Shown here: piece after piece, positions 50,556 to 59,675 of the stretch | How positions within the stretch are numbered: position 1 is the stretch's first letter | Layout: each line of letters starts with the position of its first letter | Origin: Candidatus Desulfovibrio gallistercoris | GTDB taxonomy: Bacteria; Desulfobacterota; Desulfovibrionia; Desulfovibrionales; Desulfovibrionaceae | Assembly (NCBI GenBank): GCA_019118745.1 | Contig: DWYJ01000037.1 | Coordinates: 1 to 64,000 of the forward strand | Direction of reading: 5' to 3' | DNA length: 64,000 nt | Program-made: the position numbers and the translations under genes | The notes under the pieces: generated by a model | Told to the model about the DNA's origin: nothing | Seen by the model: the letters and a program-made list of their open reading frames with translations, nothing else | Databases searched by the model: none

Positions 50556-51947
50556 ATGGAAGGTTTCAAGGAATTTCTCGGCAAAACGCTGGATGCGGCC
50601 ATCGAAGAGGCCTGCACCTACTACAACGCCTCGCGCGAAAAGCTCGAAATCGAGATCATCCAGGACGCCAAGACGGGCATCTTCGGCATCGTCGGGGCCC
50701 GCAAGGCCAAGGTGCGCGCCCGGCGCGCCGCCCTGCGCGAAGTGGTGGAAAACGCCCTGGGACGGAGCAGCCGCCCCGTGTCTGCCGAGGCGGACGCCAC
50801 CGGCGGCAAACAGAGCGGCGAGCCCTCCGCCACGCCTGCGGAAGAGCCCGCCCGCGAAACGCGCCCGGAAAAGCCCGCCGCACGTGAAGGCGGTCCGCGG
50901 CGCGGCAAGGGCCGGACGGAAGAGCGCAGCCCCCGCGAGGGTGACGCGCGCGAAGGCCGCCGGAGCGAAGAGCGCGGCCCCAAAGCCGGCCGCAAGGGCC
51001 AGAACATGCCGGCCCCCGTCACGCCCTCTCAGCAGACGGAAGACGTCGCCACGGGAGCGGCCGCGGAAAGCGAAGATCAGCCTGACAATACGGAAAAAAC
51101 GCCCCGCGCCGAGCGCCCCCGCCACGGGGAACGCTCCGGCCGCGCCGCCCAGCGGGAGAGCCGCCGCGCCCCGGCGGACGACGATATGGACGAAGCCGAC
51201 GAGTCCCTGCCGCGCCGCGCGCTGGAAGAGCTGGATCAGGCCCGCCTGCAGGAGCTGGCCAAGGACTGCGTGAGCCGCCTCATCCGTCCCATGCTGAGCC
51301 AGCCGGTGGAAGAGCCGGAAGTGGATATCGTGGACGGACGGGTACGGGTCGCCGTGGACTGCGGCGAGGACTCCGGCCTGCTCATCGGCCGTGAAGGCCA
51401 GACGCTGGCCGCCCTCCAGTACCTGGCCTCGCGCATCGTCTCGCGCGGCATGGACGCCGCCGTGCGCGTCCAGCTGGATGCCGGGCGCTACCGGCAGCGG
51501 CAGGAGGAAAAGCTGCGCGACATGGCGCTGGCCCTGGCGGCCAAGGTGCGCCAGACGGGCCGCTCCTACTCCACCCGTCCGCTCAGCTCCTACCACCGGC
51601 GCATCATCCACCTCTGCCTGCAGGAGATGGACGACATCCTGACCCGCAGCACCGGGGACGGCCCGCTGAAGCGGGTGGTGATTTTGCGCCGCCGGCCGGA
51701 AAAAGGCGAGCGCCAGCCGCAGGGCGAGCGGGACAATCGCCGCCGCGCTCCCCGTCCCGAGGGGGAGACTGAAGGCCGCAACGCCTCTCTCGCCGCCTCC
51801 GCCGTGCCGGATATGACGGCGGGAATGCCGGTGGAGACGACCGCGTGTGGCGGGCCCATGCCGGCGATGCAGGAAGCGGCGGAACAGACGGCGGAAGCCC
51901 CCGCCGCAGCCGCGACGGACGGCGAGCGCTCACGGGACGAGGCATGA
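50556..51947 (+). CDS. jag: Jag (KhpB-like) RNA-binding protein with a long charged linker
   Basis: The protein (463 aa) has a Jag-N domain (about 1-55, KEFLGKTLDAAIEEACTYYN, GIFGIVGARKAKV), then about 170 residues of Arg/Glu/Pro-rich disordered linker, then a KH domain (IGREGQTLAALQYLASRIVS) and an R3H domain (SYSTRPLSSYHRRIIHLCLQ). A further 90-residue polar tail follows. The linker makes it about twice the length of Bacillus Jag. It lies between yidC and mnmE as in most bacteria. Confidence 0.93.
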   Translation: MEGFKEFLGKTLDAAIEEACTYYNASREKLEIEIIQDAKTGIFGIVGARKAKVRARRAALREVVENALGRSSRPVSAEADATGGKQSGEPSATPAEEPARETRPEKPAAREGGPRRGKGRTEERSPREGDAREGRRSEERGPKAGRKGQNMPAPVTPSQQTEDVATGAAAESEDQPDNTEKTPRAERPRHGERSGRAAQRESRRAPADDDMDEADESLPRRALEELDQARLQELAKDCVSRLIRPMLSQPVEEPEVDIVDGRVRVAVDCGEDSGLLIGREGQTLAALQYLASRIVSRGMDAAVRVQLDAGRYRQRQEEKLRDMALALAAKVRQTGRSYSTRPLSSYHRRIIHLCLQEMDDILTRSTGDGPLKRVVILRRRPEKGERQPQGERDNRRRAPRPEGETEGRNASLAASAVPDMTAGMPVETTACGGPMPAMQEAAEQTAEAPAAAATDGERSRDEA

Positions 51948-53341
51948 CCACCATTGCGGCCATCGCCACGGCGCCTGGGGCAGGCGGTATCGGCATTGTG
52001 CGCCTTTCCGGGCCGCGTGCCAAGGAGATCCTGGCGCGGCTCTTCCTGCCGCTTTCGGCGGGCTTCGTCAATTTCCGCCCCTGGCAGCTGCATCATGGCC
52101 GCGTGCTGGACAGTCACGGCGAGGCCCTCGATGACGTGCTGGCCGTCTTCATGCCCGGCCCCCGCACCTTCACCGGGGAGGACGTGGCCGAGATCCACTG
52201 TCACGGCGGCGTGTTCATCGTGCAGGCCGTGCTGGAGAGCGCTCTGCGCCTCGGCGCGCGGCAGGCGCAACGCGGGGAGTTCAGCCGCCGGGCTTTCTGC
52301 AATGGCCGTATGGACCTGAGCCAGGCCGAAGCCGTGGCCGAACTGGTGGCCGCGCCCTCGCGCGAGGCCGTGCGCTTCGGCCTTTCGCGTCTTGAGGGGC
52401 TGCTCGGCCGCCGGGTGCGCGCCCTGCGTACGGAGCTGGACGGACTGCGCGCCCAGATGTGCCTTGCCGTGGATTTCCCTGAAGAGGAAGTGGAGAGCCT
52501 GCCCCCGTCCGCCTTTGCCGGGCGCGTCCTGGACGTGATGCAGGCCCTTGAGGGGCTGTTGCGGGCCCAGCGCCGGGCGCGGGTCATGCAGCAGGGGGCG
52601 CAGGTCGTGCTGGCCGGAGCGGTCAACGCCGGCAAGTCCAGCCTGATGAACGCCCTGCTGGGCCGCCAACGGGCGCTGGTCACCGACATCCCCGGCACGA
52701 CGCGTGATTTTATCGAAGAAGGCTGCGATCTGGACGGGCTCTCCATCCGGCTGGTGGACACCGCCGGCCTGCGGGAAGCGACGGAGAGCGTGGAACATCT
52801 GGGCATTGCCCTGAGCCGTGAGAAGCTGGCCCAGGCGGACGCTATCCTGCTCGTGGTGGACGGCGGCGCGCTGGGCGAGGACGGCGCGGCCGCGGTGGTC
52901 TGTCCGGAACCGGCCGCCGCCGAAGTGCTGGAGACCGCCGGGGACATCCCGGTCCTGCTGGTCTGGAACAAGGCGGATCTTTGCGATCCGGCCGTCTTCC
53001 CGCCCCGCTGGGCCGGCCGGCGCCCCGCCCTGCGGCTCTGCGCGCGCAGCGGCGCGGGGCTCGACGAGCTCGCTGCGCGGCTGCGGGAGTGCATCCTTGC
53101 CGGAACGGCGGAAACGCCCCCGGAGGATGGACTGGCCCCCAATGCCCGGCAGGCGCTGGCGCTGGAACAGGCTCGCCGCGAACTGGAAGGGCTCCATGCG
53201 GACATCCTGTCCGGCATGCCGTATGACTGTTGCGCCGTGCGCCTGGCCGCGGCGACGGCCTATCTGGACGAGGTCACCGGCAGCAACAGCACGGAAGAGG
53301 TGCTGAACAGCATCTTTGAACATTTCTGTATCGGGAAATAA
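51944..53341 (+). CDS. mnmE: tRNA uridine-5-carboxymethylaminomethyl modification GTPase MnmE
   Basis: The GTPase (465 aa) works with MnmG on U34 of several tRNAs. N-terminal domain: TTIAAIATAPGAGGIGIVRLSG. Inserted G domain: Walker A AVNAGKSSLMNALLG, switch region ALVTDIPGTTRDFI, DTAGLR and NKAD. The C-terminal FCIGK carries the invariant Cys. The P-loop starts GAVNAGKSS rather than the usual GRPNAGKSS. The ATG at 51944 overlaps the jag stop (ATGA). Confidence 0.97.
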   Translation: MTTIAAIATAPGAGGIGIVRLSGPRAKEILARLFLPLSAGFVNFRPWQLHHGRVLDSHGEALDDVLAVFMPGPRTFTGEDVAEIHCHGGVFIVQAVLESALRLGARQAQRGEFSRRAFCNGRMDLSQAEAVAELVAAPSREAVRFGLSRLEGLLGRRVRALRTELDGLRAQMCLAVDFPEEEVESLPPSAFAGRVLDVMQALEGLLRAQRRARVMQQGAQVVLAGAVNAGKSSLMNALLGRQRALVTDIPGTTRDFIEEGCDLDGLSIRLVDTAGLREATESVEHLGIALSREKLAQADAILLVVDGGALGEDGAAAVVCPEPAAAEVLETAGDIPVLLVWNKADLCDPAVFPPRWAGRRPALRLCARSGAGLDELAARLRECILAGTAETPPEDGLAPNARQALALEQARRELEGLHADILSGMPYDCCAVRLAAATAYLDEVTGSNSTEEVLNSIFEHFCIGK

Positions 53342-53385
53342 ACGGCAGGGAGCACCTGAAAAGCCCCTGCCGGGGAAAGCGTCGC

Positions 53386-53991
53386 ATGAATCTGGAAGAG
53401 TTGCGCCGTCGCCTGAGCAGCGACGAGATCAATGCCCTGCCCCTGCGGCATTACGAAGGGCCCATCTACCTTGTCCGCACCGAGGCGGACTGGCGCAATG
53501 CCCTGCCCCAGCTTCTCGATGAACGCGTCATCGGTTTCGACACGGAGACCCGCCCCACCTTCCGCAAGGGCCGCATCAACCAGCCTTCGCTGGTGCAGCT
53601 CGCCACGGCGGATGCCGTATACCTCGTGCAACTCGGCTGGCTGCCCTTCGGCGATTATCTGGCCGATCTGCTGGCCGACGGCCGCTATCTCAAGGTCGGC
53701 GTCGGCATCGGCGACGACATGCGGGAACTGGGCAAGATCCACCCCTTCACGCCCGCCGGGCATGTGGATCTCGGCCAGATGGCGCGCCAAAACCGCATGT
53801 GCAGTCAGGGCCTGCGCTCCCTGACCGCGCACCTTTTCGGCTGGCGCATCTCCAAGGGGCCGCAGTGCTCCAACTGGGGCCTGCCCGAACTGACCCAGCG
53901 CCAGATCCTCTATGCCGCCACCGACGCCTGGGTCGGCCGGGCCATCTTCCTCAAAATGTGCGAGCTGGGGCTCGTGAGGCAGTTGCCATGA
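53386..53991 (+). CDS. RNase D-like 3'-5' exonuclease domain protein
   Basis: The protein (201 aa) is almost entirely a DEDDy exonuclease domain. VIGFDTETRP supplies the first Asp and Glu, VGVGIGDDMRELGK the second acidic motif, and ILYAATDAWVGRAIF the Tyr/Asp motif. There is no HRDC domain, so it is shorter than RNase D. Substrates could be tRNA precursors or other 3' ends. Its TGA overlaps the ATG of the CofD-like gene. Confidence 0.88.
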   Translation: MNLEELRRRLSSDEINALPLRHYEGPIYLVRTEADWRNALPQLLDERVIGFDTETRPTFRKGRINQPSLVQLATADAVYLVQLGWLPFGDYLADLLADGRYLKVGVGIGDDMRELGKIHPFTPAGHVDLGQMARQNRMCSQGLRSLTAHLFGWRISKGPQCSNWGLPELTQRQILYAATDAWVGRAIFLKMCELGLVRQLP

Positions 53992-55136
53992 TGGCGGCCA
54001 CGCCTCCGGCGCTTGGCCCGCGCCTGGTGTTCTTTACCGGCGGCACGGCCCTGCGGGAGGTCAGCCGCAGCCTTACCCGCCTGACGCACAATTCCGTCCA
54101 TCTGGTCACCCCCTTCGATTCCGGCGGCAGCACGGCCAGCCTGCGCCGGGCTTTCGCCATGCCCGCCGTGGGGGATATCCGCAACCGGCTGGCGGCCCTG
54201 TCCGACAGGGACATCATCCCCGACGCCGTGCTGGAACTCTGGGAGCAACGCCTGCCGGAAGACGGCGACCCGGAAGAACTGCGCCGGCAACTGCTGCAAC
54301 TGGGCGAGAGCGTCCATCCCTGCTGGCGGGAGCTGCCGGATGTCTTCGCCGCCTCCATGCGGCTGTATCTCTCCTTCTTCCTGCGCCGCATGCCGCCCCA
54401 TTTCGATGCGCGCTACGCCAGCCTCGGCAATCTCATGCTGGCCGGGGGCTATCTGGAACACCGGCGGGACTTCGGGCCGGTGCTGGCCTTCTTTTCCCGT
54501 CTGCTGCAGGCGCGCGGCGTGGTCACGCCCATCGTGGAGGAGAGCCTGCATCTGGCGGCCGTGCTGGATGACGGCAGCCGGGTGGTGGGGCAGCACCATT
54601 TCGGTCAGCTCGGACAAAACATCCGCCGCCTCTTCCTGACCGTCCACGAGCCGGACCGGCCCTTCCACGACATGACCCCCTGCCGCCCGGCCATCACCCG
54701 CACGGCGGCGACCTATCTGCAAAGCGCGGGGCTCATCTGCTACCCGATGGGGAGCTTCTACACCAGCGTGCTGGCCAACCTGCTGCCTGCCGGCGTGGGG
54801 CGGGCCGTGCGGTCCGCCGCCTGTCCCAAGGTCTTCCTGCCCAATTCGGGACAGGACAGGGAGGTCTGCGGCCTTTCCATCCTGGGCCAGACCCGCATGA
54901 TCCTGGATGCCCTGCGCGCGGACTGCCCCGACGCGCAGCCGCAGGAGCTGCTGCAATGGGTCGTGGTGGACCGGCAGCACGGCGTATACGAGGGCGGCTG
55001 CGACACCACCGCGCTGGCGGATCTCGGCCTGCGCGTGCTGGACGTGGATATGGTCCGGCCCGACATGCCGGAACGCCATGACCCGGACAAGGTGGCCCGT
55101 CTGCTCTGCCGCCTCAGCCGCGGGGAAGAGGCGTGA
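53988..55136 (+). CDS. CofD-related protein of the GAK type
   Basis: The protein (382 aa) belongs to the CofD/YvcK fold. It starts RLVFFTGGTALREVSRSL, then LVTPFDSGGSTASLRRAFAM, both typical, and later has PMGSFYTSVLANLLPAGVG. CofD makes a lactyl-diphospho-type cofactor F420 intermediate, while YvcK relatives are regulators. This subfamily occurs in Desulfovibrio in a predicted three-protein GAK set with an ATP-grasp enzyme and a small XXXCH protein. Neither partner is seen nearby. The real reaction is unknown. Confidence 0.75.
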   Translation: MMAATPPALGPRLVFFTGGTALREVSRSLTRLTHNSVHLVTPFDSGGSTASLRRAFAMPAVGDIRNRLAALSDRDIIPDAVLELWEQRLPEDGDPEELRRQLLQLGESVHPCWRELPDVFAASMRLYLSFFLRRMPPHFDARYASLGNLMLAGGYLEHRRDFGPVLAFFSRLLQARGVVTPIVEESLHLAAVLDDGSRVVGQHHFGQLGQNIRRLFLTVHEPDRPFHDMTPCRPAITRTAATYLQSAGLICYPMGSFYTSVLANLLPAGVGRAVRSAACPKVFLPNSGQDREVCGLSILGQTRMILDALRADCPDAQPQELLQWVVVDRQHGVYEGGCDTTALADLGLRVLDVDMVRPDMPERHDPDKVARLLCRLSRGEEA

Positions 55137-56173
55137 ACGGGCAGGAACCCGCCCGCCGTGTGCCGGTGGAGACCGCGCTGCACGGCCTGCGCCTGGACCG
55201 GGCCGTCATGACGCTGTGCGGTCTGAGCCTGCGGGCCGCCCGCCGCCGCATCGAGGACGGCGGCATCCTGCTGGACGGCAGGCCCGCCGCGGCGGCACTG
55301 CGCCTGCGTGCGGGGCAGACCCTTGAACTGCTCCCCGACGATCACATATGCCGTGGCCATGCCGGCGACGAAGCGGCGCTGGCCGTCCGTCTGCTGGGCA
55401 GGCAGGGCGACTATGCGGCCTTCGTCAAGCCCGCCGGGCTGCACAGCAGCCCGCTTGCCGGACGCTGCGCGCCGAACCTGGAAGACGCCGCCCGGACGCT
55501 CTGGGGGGATGAGGCCCGCCCCCTGCATTTCCTCCAGCGGCTGGATCAGGCCACCTCCGGCATCGTCTGCGCGGCCCTTTCCCCTGACGCCGCGCAGCGC
55601 TTCCGCACGGACGAGGGCTGCGGTCGCTACGCCAAGGCCTATCTGGCCCTGCTGCACGGCGAGTTGAGCGCGCCGGTCACGGCGGACAGGGCCCTTGACG
55701 TGGACAGCCGCAGCGTCAGCCGCGTTCTGGACAAAGCCGCCCCGCTCCTGCGCCATACCCTCTTTTTCCCCCTGCAAGTCCTGCGCGGCGGCGAGGCGGA
55801 GGAGGTGCTTGCCGCCAACGGCCTGCCCGCCGTCCCTGCCGCGACGATCACGCTTGCCGCCTGCCTCATCCGTTGCGGGGCCCGCCATCAGATACGGGCC
55901 CATGCGGCCAGTCTCGGCCTGCCCCTCTGCGGCGACGGCCGCTATGCGCCGTCCGGCGGCACCCCCGCAGCCGGGGGACCGGAACGCTTCCTGCTGCATC
56001 ATGCCCGCCTGAGCGGGCCCTGCGGACAGTGGCTGTGCCTGCCGGACTGGAACGGCCTGCCCTTTCTGGAAAATCATTTCCGAAAATGGCTTGAATCCCT
56101 CAGCCGTTACGATAGTATATTCCTCACGGAAAAGGCCGCTGCGGCCCGCGCCCCTGCGCGGGAACGCGGTTGA
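55133..56173 (+). CDS. RluA family RNA pseudouridine synthase
   Basis: The protein (346 aa) has an S4-like N-terminal domain (LDRAVMTLCGLSLRAARRRI) and a RluA-type catalytic domain. The catalytic Asp is in HFLQRLDQATSGIVCAALS. The substrate uridine in rRNA or tRNA cannot be told. The start is GTG at 55133 overlapping the CofD-like stop (GTGA). The C-terminal end is longer and less typical than usual (SIFLTEKAAAARAPARERG). Confidence 0.88.
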   Translation: MNGQEPARRVPVETALHGLRLDRAVMTLCGLSLRAARRRIEDGGILLDGRPAAAALRLRAGQTLELLPDDHICRGHAGDEAALAVRLLGRQGDYAAFVKPAGLHSSPLAGRCAPNLEDAARTLWGDEARPLHFLQRLDQATSGIVCAALSPDAAQRFRTDEGCGRYAKAYLALLHGELSAPVTADRALDVDSRSVSRVLDKAAPLLRHTLFFPLQVLRGGEAEEVLAANGLPAVPAATITLAACLIRCGARHQIRAHAASLGLPLCGDGRYAPSGGTPAAGGPERFLLHHARLSGPCGQWLCLPDWNGLPFLENHFRKWLESLSRYDSIFLTEKAAAARAPARERG

Positions 56174-56215
56174 GCCGCCCAGCTTTTTTTCCGCCACCTT
56201 TTTTCAGGAGACGGC

Positions 56216-56845
56216 ATGTTCGCATCCCTGCTGCCCAAGTCGGCCCCCTTCTTTGAAATGCTCATGGAGCAGAACACCCTGCTCCGCCACATGGTCCACC
56301 ACCTCGTGGGCATGATGGAAAACCTTGACGCCGTGGATGACGCCCACAAGCAGATCTCCCTGCTGGAAGAACAGGGCGACGTGCTGCACGTCAAGATCAT
56401 CCGCGACCTCTCGCAGACCTTCATCACCCCCATCGACCGGGAAGACATCCTCCGCATCAACCAGATGCAGGAGGAAACGATGGACTGCATCCACACGCTC
56501 ACCACCCGCCTGCACATCTTCGAATTCTCCAAGATGCGCTTCCCCATGGTGCAGATGGCCCGCACCATCAGCGCCATGCTGGACCTCACCCAGCTCATGC
56601 TGGACGGGCTCACCCACCGCAAGGACTGCCACAAGACCCATGCCTTCCGCACCCTGCGCGACGAGTGCGACATGCTGCTGGCCGTGGGGCTGGCGGAACT
56701 CATGGACCCGCAGGGCGAGGTCACCCCGGCCGCCATCATGGACATGCTCAAGTGGAGCCAGGCCTACGACCGCATCAGCATGCTGCTGGAAAACGTCAAC
56801 AGCCTTGCCGAAACCCTGGAAGAAGCGGTATTGAAAAATGTTTGA
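56216..56845 (+). CDS. DUF47 (PhoU-like) protein
   Basis: The protein (209 aa) is helical: FFEMLMEQNTLLRHMVHHLVGMM, HKQISLLEEQGDVLHVKIIRDL, TFITPIDREDILRINQMQEE. The DUF47/YkaA family is related to PhoU and usually partners PiT phosphate transporters, as here. It probably modulates the transporter encoded next, whose start overlaps its end by eight bases. AGGAGA precedes the ATG. Confidence 0.93.
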   Translation: MFASLLPKSAPFFEMLMEQNTLLRHMVHHLVGMMENLDAVDDAHKQISLLEEQGDVLHVKIIRDLSQTFITPIDREDILRINQMQEETMDCIHTLTTRLHIFEFSKMRFPMVQMARTISAMLDLTQLMLDGLTHRKDCHKTHAFRTLRDECDMLLAVGLAELMDPQGEVTPAAIMDMLKWSQAYDRISMLLENVNSLAETLEEAVLKNV

Positions 56846-57845
56846 GATCCCCCTTCTTCTCATCCTCATCGTGCTGGTCGCCCTGGTCTTCGACTTCACC
56901 AACGGCGCGCACGACTGCGCCAACGCCATCGCCACGGTCGTCTCCACCAAGGTGGTGACGCCGCGGCTTGCCGTGGGCTGCGCGGCGGCGCTCAACCTCA
57001 TCGGCGCTCTGCTGGGAACGGAGGTCGCCAAAACGCTTGGCAGCGGCATCGTGCTGCCTGAAGTTGTGGAGGGCAGCCACGTCCTCGTGCTGGCCGCGCT
57101 GGTCGGGGCCATCGGCTGGAACTGCATCACCTGGTATTTCGGCATCCCCTCCTCGTCGTCGCATGCCCTCATCGGCGGGCTCATCGGCGCGGCCATCGCC
57201 CACAGCGGCATGGCCGGGCTCAATCTCTACGGCATCTTCAGCAAGGTGCTGCTGCCGCTGATCATCTCGCCCCTGTCGGGCTATGCGGTCGGCTTCCTGC
57301 TCATGTGGATCATCTACTGGATCTGCGCGCCCATACAACGCAGCAAGGTCAACCGAGCCTTCCGCAAACTCCAACTGCTGTCCGCCGGTTTCATGGCCAC
57401 CAGCCACGGCCTCAATGACGCGCAGAAGACCATGGGCATCATCACCCTGGCCCTGATGATCTTCGGCTTTGCCGATACGACGGAACATGTGCCGCTCTGG
57501 GTCAAGCTGAGCTGCGCGGGCGCCATGGCCCTCGGTACGGCCATCGGCGGCTGGAAGATCGTCAAGACCATGGGGCACCGCATCTTCAAGCTGGAGCCGG
57601 TCCACGGCTTTGCCGCCGAGACCTCGGCCTCCATCGTCATTGCCGGAGCCTCCCTGGTCGGCGCGCCGGTCAGCACCACGCACACCATCTCGGCCTGCAT
57701 CTTCGGCGTGGGCTCCACCAAGCGCCTCAGCGCCGTGCGCTGGAACGTGGCCGGGCAGCTCGTCATCGCCTGGGTGCTCACCCTGCCCGCGGCCTCGGTC
57801 ATCGGCTGCCTGTCCTATCTGATCCTGCACCTCATCTGGGCCTGA
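56838..57845 (+). CDS. Inorganic phosphate transporter (PiT family)
   Basis: The permease (335 aa) has about ten membrane segments. The two PiT signatures are FDFTNGAHDCANAIATVVS near the N-terminus and ATSHGLNDAQKTMGIITLAL in the second half. It imports phosphate or metal-phosphate with cations. The start overlaps the DUF47 gene, so both are made together. A family A repeat begins 13 bases after its stop. Confidence 0.95.
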   Translation: MFEIPLLLILIVLVALVFDFTNGAHDCANAIATVVSTKVVTPRLAVGCAAALNLIGALLGTEVAKTLGSGIVLPEVVEGSHVLVLAALVGAIGWNCITWYFGIPSSSSHALIGGLIGAAIAHSGMAGLNLYGIFSKVLLPLIISPLSGYAVGFLLMWIIYWICAPIQRSKVNRAFRKLQLLSAGFMATSHGLNDAQKTMGIITLALMIFGFADTTEHVPLWVKLSCAGAMALGTAIGGWKIVKTMGHRIFKLEPVHGFAAETSASIVIAGASLVGAPVSTTHTISACIFGVGSTKRLSAVRWNVAGQLVIAWVLTLPAASVIGCLSYLILHLIWA

Positions 57846-57858
57846 TGCAGCTGCCCCC

Positions 57859-58085
57859 CAGAGCCTGCTGATGCTCTTCGCTGCGTGTTTAGGGGAAGGG
57901 GAACCTCTCGCGTTGCTGTCGATGTCCGTAAGGCTCCTGTGTCGGCTGACGGGCACGGCCCTTAGGGCCGCCTTTCGGTCGCCGCCGGCGCGAGAGGGCC
58001 CAACCTTTTCGTAGCGGAGCGAGAAAAGGCGTTCTCGTCATCCTTTCCCCCATCCCTTCCCCAGCGCGCGTTTATCAGGGGAAAA
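57859..58085 (+). repeat. Dispersed element family A, copy 3 near the PiT stop
   Basis: AGAGCCTG, then CTTCGCTGCGTGTTTAGGGG, the inner module CTGTCGATGTCCGTAAGGCT through GGCGCGAGAGGG, an insertion (AACCTTTTCGTAGCGGAGCG and onward), and the tail CCCCAGCGCGCGTTTATC. It has the same block order as the 23.3-kb copy. Confidence 0.75.
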
Positions 58086-58186
58086 AGCAGGGACGAGGGA
58101 AGAACACCGTCCCTCAGGGCAGGCGGGGCATGTACAGCCTATTTTCCGGATCTAACGAGAAATGCTCTAACGACAGGATATCCCGC
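58086..58186. other. Short spacer with a possible family B remnant
   Basis: GGATCTAACGAGAAATGCTC resembles the end of family B copies. The abgA-like ribosome site follows. No promoter is evident. Confidence 0.35.
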
Positions 58187-59494
58187 ATGGACGCTCAGGC
58201 CATACGCGCCGCCCTGCCGCGCTGGCGGCAGGAGCTGCATGCCCACGCCGAGGAAGGCTGGACGGAATTCTGGACCACGGCATACGTTGCCGCCACCTTG
58301 CAGGAGCTGGGACTTTCGCCCCGCGTCGGGGCCGAAGCGCTCGACCGGACGGCCCGCATGGGCCTGCCCAGCCCGCAGCGCCTCGCGGCCGCCCGACGGC
58401 GGGCCCGCAGCGAGGGCGCGGACGAGACGCTGCTGCATCGCATGGGCGACTGCACCGGCGCGGTGGTGGACATCGGCCCGCGGGAAGCGCCGGTCGTCCT
58501 TGCCCTGCGCTTCGATATGGACGCCCTGCCCCTGCCGGAAAGCCACGCCCCTGAACATGCCCCGGCTGCGGGCGGCTATGCCTCGCGCCATGCGGGCCGC
58601 TGCCATGCCTGCGGGCACGATGCGCACACGGCGCTCGGTCTGGGGCTCGCGGCCTTGCTCCTGTCAGGCGCGCCGCTGCGCCGCCGCATCCGTCTGCTGT
58701 TCCAGCCCGCTGAAGAGGAAGTGCGCGGCGCTGCCGCCATGCTGGAACTGGTGCGCGGCATCCCGCGCTTCCTGGCCGTCCACATCGGTCTGGGCCTGCC
58801 CACGGGCACGCTGGCCACCGGCGCGTCGGGACTCATGGCCAGCACCAAGTTCGATGCCGTCTTCAGCGGTCGGGCCGCCCACGCCGCCAAAGCCCCGCAG
58901 CAAGGCCGCGACGCCCTCAAGGGGGCCGCTGCCGCCCTGCTCGGCCTGCACGATCTGCCCCGCTACGGCGACGGCGAGAACCGTATCCATGTCGGGGATC
59001 TGCACGGCGGGGGGGCGCGCAACGTGGTGGCGGACAAGGCCGTGCTGCGCGGCGAGACCCGCGCCGTCACCTGCGAGATGGCCGATGACCTCTTTGCCCG
59101 CGCCCGTGATGTGCTGGAAGGCGCTGCCGCCATGTACGGTCTTGGCTGCCGCATCACCGTGGTGGGGCAGGCCCCGGCAGCCGCCAGCGATGCCGATCTG
59201 GCCGCCCGGCTGGCCACGCTGGCCCGCTCCCTGCGGACGGAGCAGGACCGGCCGCTCTTCGCGCAGGTGCAGGAGACCGCCAACATGGGAGCCAGCGACG
59301 ACGCCGCCGTCTTCATGCGCGCGGTGCAGGCCGGCGGGGGCAAGGCCGCCTACGCCATCCTGGGCAGCGACCTCAAGGCGGGGCACCATGCGCCGAACTT
59401 CGATCTGGACGAAAGTTGCCTCTGGCCGGGATTGCTCTGGCTGGAGGCGGTCTGCCGCGACTGCGCCGCACAGGACGACTGTCTGGACGCCTGA
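58187..59494 (+). CDS. AbgA-like M20 amidohydrolase
   Basis: The protein (435 aa) resembles subunit A of p-aminobenzoyl-glutamate hydrolase. N-terminus: HAEEGWTEFWTTAYVAATLQ and RMGLPSPQRLA, features of AbgA rather than of typical aminoacylases. Metal ligands are in GRCHACGHDAHTALGLGLA, FQPAEEEVRGAA, HIGLG and GSDLKAGHHAPNFD. The other subunit, AbgB, is not present, so the substrate may differ. The ATG at 58187 follows AGGAT. Confidence 0.85.
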   Translation: MDAQAIRAALPRWRQELHAHAEEGWTEFWTTAYVAATLQELGLSPRVGAEALDRTARMGLPSPQRLAAARRRARSEGADETLLHRMGDCTGAVVDIGPREAPVVLALRFDMDALPLPESHAPEHAPAAGGYASRHAGRCHACGHDAHTALGLGLAALLLSGAPLRRRIRLLFQPAEEEVRGAAAMLELVRGIPRFLAVHIGLGLPTGTLATGASGLMASTKFDAVFSGRAAHAAKAPQQGRDALKGAAAALLGLHDLPRYGDGENRIHVGDLHGGGARNVVADKAVLRGETRAVTCEMADDLFARARDVLEGAAAMYGLGCRITVVGQAPAAASDADLAARLATLARSLRTEQDRPLFAQVQETANMGASDDAAVFMRAVQAGGGKAAYAILGSDLKAGHHAPNFDLDESCLWPGLLWLEAVCRDCAAQDDCLDA

Positions 59495-59505
59495 ACGCCG
59501 TTCGT

Positions 59506-59675
59506 GCGTCGAGATTCTTCGATTTGTGTTTGGGGGAAGGGGAACCCCTCTCGCGCTGGCGGCCCGCAGGGCCGTGCCCGTTAGGCGACACAGGAGCCTT
59601 ACAAGCATCGAGAGCAACGCGAGGGGTTCCCCTTCCCCTCCCAAAATAAACAGCAAATAGCGTCAACAGGCTCTA
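59506..59675. repeat. Dispersed element family A between convergent genes
   Basis: The two ends are mirror images: GTTTGGGGGAAGGGGAACCC on the left and GGGTTCCCCTTCCCCTCCC on the right. The inner module reads on the minus strand (CGATGCTTGTAAGGCTCCTG). On the minus strand the element begins TAGAGCCTG, where TAG is the panB stop. It could also end transcription from both sides, since the arms make a long stem. Confidence 0.8.

Noticed and set aside
48690-51611. 973-aa ORF on the minus strand over yidC and jag
   Set aside because: It is antisense shadow of two unmistakable genes. Composition (H, G, R, D-rich) and lack of motifs argue against coding.
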